DNA from: Typha latifolia
Lineage: Eukaryota > Streptophyta > Magnoliopsida > Poales > Typhaceae
Assembly: GCA_019914945.1 (NCBI GenBank)
Contig: CM034106.1
Span: 3,658,001-3,722,000, forward strand
Direction of reading: 5' to 3'
DNA: 64,000 nucleotides
The notes under the pieces: model-generated
What the model was told of the DNA's origin: nothing
Database searches by the model: none
The model's input: only the letters and a program-made list of their open reading frames with translations
Translations under genes and position numbers: made by a program
Shown here: piece after piece, positions 55,327 to 64,000 of the stretch
Numbering within the stretch: position 1 is the stretch's first letter
How the letters are laid out: every line of letters begins with the position of its first letter

Positions 55327-55657
55327 GAACACCCTCGGAGGCGCGTTCGAACGCGCATATATCAAAGCAGCAGAACCAAAGGGGCGTTCAAACACTCGCT
55401 GGGCGCGTTCGAATGCACCGAGTGCAAATGCAGACTGGCGAACGCCAAAGCCCCGTTCGAATGCCTGCAGAAATAGCTGCTCTTGGGTTGGCTCGCGTTC
55501 GAACGCGGTTGGGGCCATTCGAATGCCTGCATCACAGACTGCTCTCTGTCTATATCCCGTGTTTGAATGCCCCTAGGGTCCGTTCGAACACATGGCACAG
55601 AAATACTGCTACTTGCTGAATTTTTTGCTGAAATTAAATTTAAGCCAATTTTTAACA
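55327..55657 (-). repeat. 5' LTR of the Tork-like element, outer part
   Basis: Carries the palindrome cluster (55330-55600) and the LTR start TGTTAAAAATTGG (minus strand) at 55657. Its first bases GAACA pair with GAACG at 48569-48573 as the likely target duplication of element C. Confidence 0.82.
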
Positions 55658-55793
55658 TATCCAACTTGGTTTTATAATTTTTTGACTATGAGAGAATATT
55701 TGATGAATATTTTCTCTCGGTGGTGCGGATTGCTTCCTGTAATAAATTTAGATCTTAAAGGAATCGTTCCGTAACCTATCATATAGGTGGAAG
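55658..55793 (+). repeat. LTR G1 copy 2, right part
   Basis: CAACTTGGTTTTATAATTTTTTGACTA and what follows align with G1 at about 27805-27925. This shows that the Tork-like element and all it carries were inserted into this LTR. The end is approximate. Confidence 0.6.
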
Positions 55794-55975
55794 GCGATTA
55801 TCTTTTCGTACTGCCACAATATGATGAATGCCTTTAAGACTACCAACGCAGAAGAAATCCCTTGGAATTCATACTTGGATCCTTGAATGTAAACATTTGT
55901 CCCTTTTATTTTCTAATGTTTCCATCTTGTTCACTAGCCGTGACAATAATCTTATGTGCATGAGTAGCAGGCCTT

Positions 55976-56220
55976 GCAATTAGTACTAAGCAATGTCTTG
56001 TTCAAGCTACCTTTAATATTAGCATATCTATAATTGGCAAAAGAATGAAGTTGACTACAATCATTATCTCAAAAAAAAAATAGCTAACTTGGCTAGAAAT
56101 TCTCCAGATTTCTAGTCCTTGTTACTTTTTGATATCTCATATGATTATAGCACAAGAGGGATGTAACTAGCTCTTGCGCTCTTTAATCAGAAAAAAAGAA
56201 ATCTCCAAATTCAATTTTGT
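55976..56220 (+). pseudogene. Possible L1-type LINE 3' end
   Basis: Broken frame with LANLARNSPDF, like the RNase H-like end of plant LINEs, then GGGATGTAACTAGCTC and an A-rich stretch (56190-56205) that may be a tail. Weak. Confidence 0.35.
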
Positions 56221-56690
56221 TTAGTCCGATTTTCTTAATCTATATTTAAATCAACTATAGAAAATTAAAAACTTTCAACATTTGAATCCAATATGGTAGT
56301 ATCGTACTAACCTAAGAGTTCAATTTAATTTGTATAAGGGTAAATATGTCAAAACACTCTACACCATCTTCCCAAACTCCCCCTAATCTTTCTACCATTG
56401 CAAGTCAAACCTCAACCGCTTGTCAATATTTGCAAGGTCAATAAGGATTACAAGGTCGTCTTTCTCGTCTTACAGTGCAGCGACAACTAACGCGGCGGTG
56501 GTCAACACAAGGACAATCATAAAGGAAAAAAAGAGAGAAATAAAGAAAGTAAGTAAGAATGTGGAGTGTGGGCCGATCGATTAGGGGTGATGTCGTAGGA
56601 TGATGATAGCAATGGTAAAATATTTGCCTCCAAATACACACATATCTTGTGCGGGTGAAATGTATTTTTTTCATGACCTGTTAATCAATA
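56220..56690. other. Unassigned sequence
   Basis: AT-rich with a GC-richer part at 56440-56520. No gene recognised. Confidence 0.4.
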
Positions 56691-57130
56691 TTTATACATA
56701 ATATATAAAATAAAATTTTAAAATTTTCACAATAACTCAAATAAAATGAAGCTCAACATACCTCATGTCATAATAAGCTCCAAAATACATATCCATGTAC
56801 ACATCTAATACAAATGCCTACATAGGGGCTACAACTCATCCAACTTATTTACACGAATAAAATAAATATATAAATTATAGATAATGCTCTCGAGCTTCTC
56901 CATGAATTTGAGATCATGTATTAATATAAAAATATTTCTATTGAAGGTGAGTATAAAGCTTAGCAAAGTATACACCTCTATAATATAAAAGTAACGTAAA
57001 GAATGATACAACATAATAAATATATGTCAACTATGATCATAGTGATGCATACATATAATATGACAATCATTTCCATAACTATAGCTCACAAGTATTAATA
57101 ATTAAAAATATTATAATTCTGATTGGCTGA
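56690..57130 (-). repeat. Possible degenerate LTR related to 60674-63385
   Basis: Shares the order of short blocks with 60830-61070: CCAAAATACA, a GGGGCT...ACAAC block, then a GGTGAG/AGCTTA block and ATAATATAAAA. The similarity is weak and could be chance in AT-rich DNA. Confidence 0.3.
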
Positions 57131-57632
57131 GAGCTTTTTTAGATGCTATATTAATGGATGCATCTAATCTAAAAATTATTATTTAATTTGATGCACCAAA
57201 TCTAAAAAATAATTAAACTTAGATATAATCTTTGAGTATCCACTTAGAACAAATAAATGTCAAAAGATTGCATCTAGCTATCACAATCTGATCTCATCTT
57301 TCTCATCTCATTTGATCCCAACCAATCTTTCTCCTCTTATCTTCTACCATTTTCATTCTCTACCCTAATTCATATTTTCTCTCCTATCTTCTATTTTCTT
57401 CTAACTAAATACTTTTAATTACTAAATATAACATTATGAAATATAACTAACTAGATATGTGTTTTACAAATACAATATTATGAAATACAATAAATCAAAT
57501 AAGTTATTTATTTCTCTAGATATACCATCAAAAGAAATTTGCATCTCTTAATAAATATGTATTTCTAAATACAAGAAACCAAACAACTCCTATATGCATC
57601 ACCCAAGGAAAAGGGGCCTATGCACTCAAAAA

Positions 57633-57676
<44 letters not shown>

Positions 57677-57950
57677 GAGATACAACTGAATGAAAACAAA
57701 AAGGAAATAAAAAGTCAAGAGGGAACGATAACTTAGTGTTAGATTCTTTTTATATATTTTTATTACTTTTTTCTTAAGTGTGATACATAGGTACCAAATT
57801 CATGAGAGCTACAAAAATATATAAAATACTTGCCCAATCCAAATATTGTAAATTATAAGTTTGTCACAATACGAGAAAGAAGTAGGAAAGATAGATCTCC
57901 AACCTTATATCGCACAATCACTAAAACATGTATTAAATCTACACGAGGTA
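57131..57950. other. AT-rich sequence with homopolymer tract
   Basis: No gene seen. Contains A9 followed by T38 (57637-57674), perhaps the reverse of a poly(A) tail from a minus-strand retroposed sequence to its left. Confidence 0.4.
57637..57674. repeat. Poly(T) tract, 38 nt
   Basis: Uninterrupted T-run preceded by nine A. Confidence 0.95.
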
Positions 57951-58440
57951 CAAAAATATGGAAAACAGTAATGGGAGCCATCCCCAGCCGGTTGGGTAAA
58001 GCTCAATTCAGTTGGGGCTTATGACAAAATGGACTATCAAGGAGGGGCCGACTGTCATTCACAATGAGAGTGGACAAGTTGTGGTAACAATAGCAGAGCC
58101 TACTGCCAAGGTGTCTTCGGAATTCAGCGAGGCAGCGGCGATTGCTTTTGGGTTGTAGGAAGCTATAGGTAGAGCTGACAGATTGGTGGATGAAACAGAT
58201 GTGGAAGTCATCATATAGATTCTTCAAAGGACATAGGGTAGTATCGTGGCAGCTTCTGGGTATCATAGTGGAGTGTTTAGAGTTAACAAAGGCACTCAGG
58301 AATGTAAAATTTTGTCATATCTATAGGGAAGCAAATAGAGCTGGAGGAATTATAGGTAATCCTCCGGAAGGATAGGATGAATTAATTTGTAACTTTACTA
58401 TACTAGTCAGCTGGCTTTCAGCTCCTTAATAAAAAAAGGA
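57950..58440 (+). pseudogene. L1-type LINE 3' fragment (RNase H-like domain)
   Basis: Broken frames read VVVTIAEPTAKVSSEFSEAA, AIGRADRLVDETDVEVI and KFCHIYREANRAGG, the RNase H-like end of a plant LINE ORF2. The 3' end TCAGCTCCTTAATAAAAAAAGG is a typical LINE tail. Confidence 0.7.
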
Positions 58441-58769
58441 AAAAGAAAATAGTAGCCAAATACAAACACTATATAGCATCTAAAGATATGTTTTTGGAGA
58501 ATCAGGTCCACACTTAAGCTCGATCTACAACGTCATCAACTGCCACTACCTATAGTGAACCCAACTTTATTTATGATGTCTTCAACTAAGAAGGAAAGCT
58601 GATGTTGAGCATAATGCATTCCACAACAACAAACTACGCATAGATAAAATAACCCAAAAAAGTAGTGGAGAAGGCAAAACCAACAACAAATCAAACCTAA
58701 AGTTGGAGAAATAAAAAATCTACCAAACAATTCTACTAGCATGCTCTTCCTTCCTTTGGAATATCACTA

Positions 58770-59290
58770 GGGTTCAAAACTGATAGAAGTTTAGCTCGGC
58801 TTGGCTCGAACTCGAGAGCCTAACACTATGGGGGTTTGGCTCAGCTTGTTAAGATTATTAAGCTGGCTTAATTTTTAAAAAATATTTGATTACATATTTA
58901 CTTTATAGCTACAACAATATAACCTTTTAAGGGTTGGGTATATATATAAAGATGATTCTTAACTCTTCATTTCTCCATGTGGGATTAAATTGTCATCCAA
59001 CCAATTTAAGAAATTGAATTGAGCATTACTAGCTTGCTTTACTATAATATGTAAAATCTAAGATTCAAATTCATATCATCATATTTGAGATTGAAGTGCA
59101 TTACTAGCTTGATACAACACAATATTATACATACATTTTAACAAACAATATACATTATATTATATTAAAAGAATATATATCAAGCTAATTCAAGTCGAGC
59201 TCGAGCATGCTTTCTAGCTCAGCTGGACTTATTTAGAGCTCTAACTAATGTCGAGCTTAGCTCATTAACTTTAGGAGCTATTTTGACGGT
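58770..59290. repeat. AGCTCGAG-rich interspersed repeat, copy 3
   Basis: Starts GTTTAGCTCGGCTTGGCTCG and ends in GTCGAGCTTAGCTCATTAAC. The GC-rich ends are roughly inverted around an AT-rich middle. Same type as 28603 and 37508. Confidence 0.5.
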
Positions 59291-59860
59291 CCTAAATTGA
59301 GCATATGAGACTAATGTTGCTTATGAAGGAAGCCAATAGATATTTTAGTTTGAGTTAAGAAATTTCATTATGAATTATTCGCATCAAGCATCCAAAAAGA
59401 TAAAATCTTAAAAATTAGCATATTCTTGCTTTGTGAGGTATCCAAGGATATAAATGGAAATCTGCTGATACAATCCATCTATATAATTTTTAAATAAAAA
59501 AACTAATATTGTTAGCATCCAATGGTTTGGATCCACCTTTTCCCTGACTAGAAATTTAATGAGACGAATTAAGCATCTAGAATATATTTGTTTTCTCGTG
59601 AAGCAGAATTTGAACAATGAGATGCAAAAAGGACTACTATTATGTCTATAGTAAACTAATAGTCATAATTAGTATTAGGTATACTTTTATTTACATTAAA
59701 TAAATAAATGTCTATGTTCTGGTGAGCAATTTGCAGTAAAAAGCTCTTCAGTTTTTTAATTAGCAAAAATATGTCTTCCTATTATTGAATTGCAAATTTA
59801 GGTATTTTTTAATGATTTAGATAATTTACTATTTCTCTAACCCAATCCAATCGTTTAATT
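59291..59860. other. Unassigned AT-rich sequence
   Basis: No gene or element recognised. Confidence 0.4.
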
Positions 59861-60215
59861 TTAATTCGCGTATTGTTAAAAATTAGAGTGTACTCTTCAC
59901 ATAAGCGATGCATATAAATTATATAGGTGATGTATAATTATATTTTTTGAAATTTCGATGCGCATATCGTTAAAAATTATAGTTTTGGATAAGCAATACG
60001 TATATATTACTTAAGTAATGCGTGACGTTATTTTTAAAATTAGAGCACACATTTTTATATAGACGATGTGTATAAATTACATAAGTAATACATAGCCTCC
60101 AATTTTAAAATCTTAATATGTATATTGTTAAAAATTATGGCGTATATTTTGCATAGTCGATGCTTATAATTTACATAACTAATGCGTGACGTTTTTTAGG
60201 ACACGTCAGTTCTTT
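59861..60215. repeat. Degenerate tandem repeat, about four units of 80-95 bp
   Basis: Each unit has a variant of GTTAAAAATTA, then ATAAGCGATGCATATAAATTA and ACATAAGTAATGCGTGACG. Units differ by many substitutions. Confidence 0.6.
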
Positions 60216-60673
60216 TGTAATTTGTTAGGACTAAATCAGTAAAAAAATGTCAAAATTTAAAATTGATAATAGGGAGGCTATTTCTGCCTATTAGAAAACT
60301 AGAAACCTTCTTACTATAAATTTTGCCCATCTTCCAGCTACACTAATAAAAATTCATTGACAATTTGCTGCAGAGTTGTATAATAAAGAGTCCCGCAAAC
60401 AGGCACAGTTTGGACAATTAATATATGCAATTTGGCGGATACCAATATTGACCGTGCATATTGGATGGTCACAATCTCATATGAATTGGAAATATAAATG
60501 GTTATTATGTTTTGCCTTTATATGATCGTAGTGGTTCAATATGTATAATGTATACATTGGTATGCATCAAGTAATTTGCCCTTATGTATGTTAATACTTA
60601 TACCATTGACTAGGTAATTGAAAACTACATCTACTAGTATAGTCCAATAGAGGAGATAATATCCAATATCATA
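60216..60673. other. Unassigned sequence
   Basis: No gene recognised. It borders the Tekay-like LTR. Confidence 0.4.
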
Positions 60674-63385
60674 TGTGAAACACCCAAACCTCCAAATACA
60701 CGTGTAAACCGCGTGAGTAAATCCTCCCTCGCGGTGCATCACATAACCTGTCAGTACAAAGATTTCACAAGGCACACAACAGCACAATTTCACCATAAAT
60801 AAACTCAACTATAAGAGTCCGGATACAAGTTTCACAGGCCACAACAAGCCTTCCAAATATATATCCAAAATACAATGCTAAAGTCCAAAATACAACATCA
60901 TCATAACGTCCTCGCAGGGGCTTAATACAACTAACATACATACTGAAAAGGAAAGGCAGCTACTCCTCGCTACTCGCACCTGCGTCCCCTAGCTCTGAAA
61001 TAATACCACCACGAGGTGGTGAGCTTACAGCCCAGCGAGTAGGATCCATATAATATAAAATAATGAAATCACATTTGTATATCCAATTTATGCCCATATT
61101 TGCTAACAATAACGATATGCTTGTTGAAATGACTTACCGCAAATTACTAAATCAATGCAATTGATAAAGATTACCAGCCACTATCCTGGAACATGTTCCT
61201 AAACGTATCACGATAAGTTCACACAAATATAAAGCTTAATACAATCTCTTATTCGTACACATCCCAATCATAGGTTTTACATGTATGCATAGCAATAAAA
61301 TAGCAGTTTAGTCATCTCATGTCTACCAAAGCATTAATCATACTTATCATCGCTCACCGAGCTATTCACCACACAGGGTAAATACTCTCAAGAAATAATC
61401 ATCCATCACATAATCATCCATCATCTCATACATCGAGGGGGATATATACACATCTAGCGGTAATGCCACCTACACGTGTATGGCGACACTACAAGTGACC
61501 GGTTGTCTCTAGCCATCAGACTAAGGACCTCGGTCGTGAGCCCATATCTCACTCTCTCTAAATCATCACCGCCCTCAGCAGGAGAATCGGGAGCCCTCAG
61601 CTCACCAACAGTCGCCCTAATCCTGCGTCGTCGGGTACCGCTAGAGTTATATCCTCGCCACACAATCATGTTATTCTATCATCATAATCGAGTTCTGACT
61701 ATGCAGTGTAACTACCTAAATGCCACACAGGCTCTCGACCTCAGGTGTAGGCCGCTAAGTATAGTCATATAAACTACACTCTGCTCTTAACTCTGGGCTG
61801 AGTGAGTAAGGGTACTGCCTAGTCAGGATTCGACTACTAATGATAGGTGGAAGTGGTGCAGTGTCTATGAGTGTATCAAACATGTCATAGTCATCATAAT
61901 TGTTACATTCTACATTCACAACAAGTATACATATAGAGCATCATCACACTAATGTTTATGCTATATTAACATTCTCATAATATCACAATGAGCAAATCAT
62001 CAATAACTGCATATGTAAAGACATAGCATGGTATACTAAATGCATGTATTAACACTGACACTTCCTACAGTGTCATGACATGTATAATGACTGAAACTAC
62101 ATTATTCTAGATTTTGTATAACTCTACTCGCCTAGGGGGTCTACACGGTATGGTAAATCTCGTCAACTAGCCGACTCCTCCGGAATCCCAAAATCCTCCT
62201 CACGCGGTGTCAATCCTATTAATTCACGCAAGTAACGCCATACGTAAAATTAGCGAACTAATATAATTAATTATCTTGTTAGCGCATTTATGCTTGACAA
62301 ATACATGAGTTGGGATCTCCTAGGGTGAGTCTTATGTTATCCTACAATTCACATGATACTAAATTGTCATTACAACGGATCAGGCTAATTTAATCAGGTG
62401 AAAAAGATAAACAGGATTATAGGGTCCAAATGGCTCCAAATAGGCTAGGCTAGAGGCAATGGGTAGGCTCAAAACTAACCCAAAAAGCAAAAGGGCCTCG
62501 GTGGGCTAGGGGCCAGCCACAGCCAACCAAGATTGGATTAGTGGGCTGCAGACTGCAGCCCACCAAACATTGGGTTAGTGGGTTGCAGCTTGCAGCCCAC
62601 TCGGGTCCAAGGCCAAGTGGCTGCGGCCTACAGCCCACCCGAAACCAGTCCAGACGGGCTGCGACCTGCAACCCACCCACACCCATCTCTTTAGAGCGAG
62701 GGAGATAGCAGGGCAAGAGGAAAGCCCAAGGGCGGTGACGATGGCGGCGCGGCACGAGGCCGACGGTGCCGACGGCACAGCACGGGACCGGTAGCACAGC
62801 GCGAGGTCGGCGGCGCAGCACGAGGCCGGCGGCACGGCCACGAGACCGATGGGTAAGAAGGGGGAAAAGAAAGGGAAAGAGGGGAGGAGGAGGGCCGACG
62901 GCAACGGGCTGCGCTCCATAGTCGGCGGCCATGGAGGCACCTCCTCTCCTCAACGAGGGCCTGAAGCCCAGAGATGGCTTCTCTCCCTCCAACGGGGCTT
63001 CTCGGATCGGCGGCTAGACGCGAGGTCGTCGGCCGTCGTGGGCTCCGACGACGGCGAGGGAGGGGGGTACACTATTGAAATTAATGGCAGGGGGGAGGCT
63101 TACCGGGGGGTTGGTCGGCAGGCTCGATAGCTCTCGGTCCGGCTTCGTCGGCAACCCGCGAGAGAGGGAGAGAGGTAAACGGTGGAGAAGAAAATGGCGC
63201 GGTCCGGGGAGGGGAAGGTGGAGGTTAATGGAGGTGGGGGGGGGGGGGGGAGGTAGCGTGCACGGCAAGGGAAGGGGAAGAAGAGGAGAAGATAGGACGG
63301 GGGTGGTTAGGGGGTGGCAGGCGCCTATGACGCACGCGCTCGGCGCGTGCGTCACGAGATTTTTTTTTTAATTTGCTGTGTTACA
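60674..63385 (-). repeat. 3' LTR of a Tekay-like Ty3/gypsy element
   Basis: 2712 bp. On the minus strand it starts TGTAACACAGC, next to the polypurine tract TTGTTGGGGACAGT, and ends GGTGTTTCACA at 60674. The first kilobase is GC-rich with a G15 run at 63236-63250. Open frames there (for example 62450-62992) are composition artefacts. It contains no GCGTTCGAACGC palindromes. Confidence 0.8.
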
Positions 63386-64000
63386 ACTGTCCCCAACAAC
63401 AAGAAATTTCGCCCTCGAAATTACGCACCTGAGTCAATAAATAAATGAGGGTAGGTAGACTGAATCTCTTCCTCAGGCTCCCATGTAGCTTCCTCTACTC
63501 CATGGTGCCGCCAAAGGACCTTGACCAAGGGTACGACTCTTCTTCGGAGCGTCTTCACACATCTATCAATGATCTGTACCGGTTGCTCCTCATAGGACAA
63601 GTTCTTCCTCAGCTGGATAGGTTCTTCCCTCAAAGCATGTGACGGGTCATACAGGTACTTCCTCAACACCGACACATGGAATACATTATGAATCTGAGAT
63701 AGCTCTGATGACAAATCCACCCAGTAAGCAACCGATCCTATCCGTGCCAAGATCTCATAAGGGCCTATATATCGAGGGCTCAGCTTGCCCTTTTTCCCAA
63801 CTTGAAATACCCCTTTCCACGGCGAGACCTTGAGGAAGATCTTGTCCCCGACCAGAAACTCTAGATCTTGACGTCGATAGGCAGCATAGCTCTTCTGTCG
63901 ACTCTGGGCAACCTGCAAGTGTTTCCGTACCTTTCGTACTTTGTCCACGGTCTCCTGTATCAGCTCTAAGCTCTCTATCCTCCGTTCCCCCACTTTATCC
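63386..64000 (-). mobile_element. Tekay-like Ty3/gypsy element, 3' end of internal region
   Basis: The pol C-terminus and polypurine tract of an element that continues beyond the right edge. LTR length near 2.7 kb and the form of the integrase end point to the Tekay (Del) chromovirus lineage. Confidence 0.82.
63421..63993 (-). CDS. Integrase C-terminus with chromodomain, Tekay-like gypsy
   Basis: 190 codons open on the minus strand, running to the window edge; the true protein starts off-window. It shows SRQKSYAAYRRQDLEFLVGD, the GPY/F motif (SPRYIGPYEILARIG), FHVSVLRKYLYDPSHAL, then a chromodomain-type end LVKVLWRHHGVEEATWEPEE and stop. No lesion in this part. By family it would help direct integration to chromatin. 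Confidence 0.87.
   Translation of the reverse strand: MGERRIESLELIQETVDKVRKVRKHLQVAQSRQKSYAAYRRQDLEFLVGDKIFLKVSPWKGVFQVGKKGKLSPRYIGPYEILARIGSVAYWVDLSSELSQIHNVFHVSVLRKYLYDPSHALREEPIQLRKNLSYEEQPVQIIDRCVKTLRRRVVPLVKVLWRHHGVEEATWEPEEEIQSTYPHLFIDSGA

Larger units (their letters stand above)
40810..55657 (-). mobile_element. Tork-like Ty1/copia derivative, non-autonomous, interrupted twice
   Basis: On the minus strand: 5' LTR (55657-55327 plus 48573-48109), perfect primer site, a shortened gag/protease ORF, non-coding sequence, polypurine tract GCCAAGGTGGAGAAT, 3' LTR (41561-40810). RT, RNase H and the integrase core are missing. It is interrupted by gypsy G3 (41748-46949) and by Sirevirus-like element C (48574-55326). 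LTRs start TGTTAAAAATTGG and end TTTGCACA. I could not find a clean target duplication in G1. Confidence 0.8.
53833..55975 (-). repeat. Right arm of the large inverted duplication
   Basis: Contains gag start, primer site (54232-54243), the 1081 bp LTR, outer Tork-like LTR and G1 flank, mirrored at 48964-50634. The outer edges match to AAGGCCTGC / GCAGGCCTT. Confidence 0.85.

Noticed and set aside
40807..55662. Target duplication for the Tork-like element
   Set aside because: AGTTG/TCAGT on the left and TATCC on the right do not match, so I do not claim one.
55740..55975. Possible coding fragment mirrored at 48964-49200
   Set aside because: Short reading frames only, with no family I recognise. 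Part of it is the tail of LTR G1.
62450..63371. Several GC-rich ORFs of 90-180 codons
   Set aside because: They overlap on both strands inside the Tekay-like LTR, with low-complexity Arg/Gly/Pro content.

Overview
This is a plant nuclear window. The evidence is one intron-containing nuclear gene for a plastid ribosomal protein, plant-type Ty1/copia and Ty3/gypsy LTR retrotransposons with initiator-tRNA-Met primer binding sites, and plant L1-type LINE remnants. I cannot name the species. The only host gene I can support is plastid ribosomal protein bS21c on the minus strand: exon 1 at 12762-13138, exon 2 at 8884-9004, and a 3.76 kb intron between them. Almost everything else is transposable-element DNA, much of it nested.

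Layout. 1-6582: minus-strand Sirevirus-like copia element A, cut by the window edge. 6588-8883: non-coding, with a worn LTR fragment. 8884-13138: the bS21c gene. 13139-14267: upstream DNA ending in a short degenerate repeat cluster. 14268-26278: a solo LTR (T1, target duplication ACTCC) split by a complete Sirevirus-like element B (15274-25186, target duplication GTACC). B carries gag, a broken pol and an intact third ORF. 26660-37507: a Reina-like gypsy array (pol tail, LTR, gag-pol, LTR). It is interrupted by LTR G1 at 27135-27951 and by a second T-family solo LTR (T2, 33711-36586, target duplication CATAT). 37630-39700: two L1 fragments. 40178-55793: a three-level nest. An old G1-type LTR is split by a Tork-like copia derivative (40810-55657). 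That element is in turn split by a Reina-like gypsy element lacking RT (41748-46949, target duplication CACCA) and by Sirevirus-like element C (48574-55326), which has undergone a large inverted duplication. 55976-60673: AT-rich DNA with LINE scraps, a degenerate LTR and a small tandem repeat. 60674-64000: the 3' LTR and pol C-terminus of a Tekay-like gypsy element on the minus strand.

The most notable pattern is a CpG-rich palindrome, GCGTTCGAACGC, and its decayed forms. It clusters in the LTRs of copia families (Sirevirus-like, Tork-like) and gypsy families (G1, G2, G3), usually just upstream of a TATA-like box. It occurs again as a pair with a TATA-like sequence ahead of ORF3 inside element B. 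The T-family and Tekay-like LTRs in the same window lack it. Second in interest is ORF3 itself, which resembles the 'putative plant transposon protein' domain rather than an envelope. Third is the inverted duplication in element C. No prokaryotic-type system, CRISPR array or gene cluster is present. Element coding regions are mostly broken and are annotated as pseudogenes.
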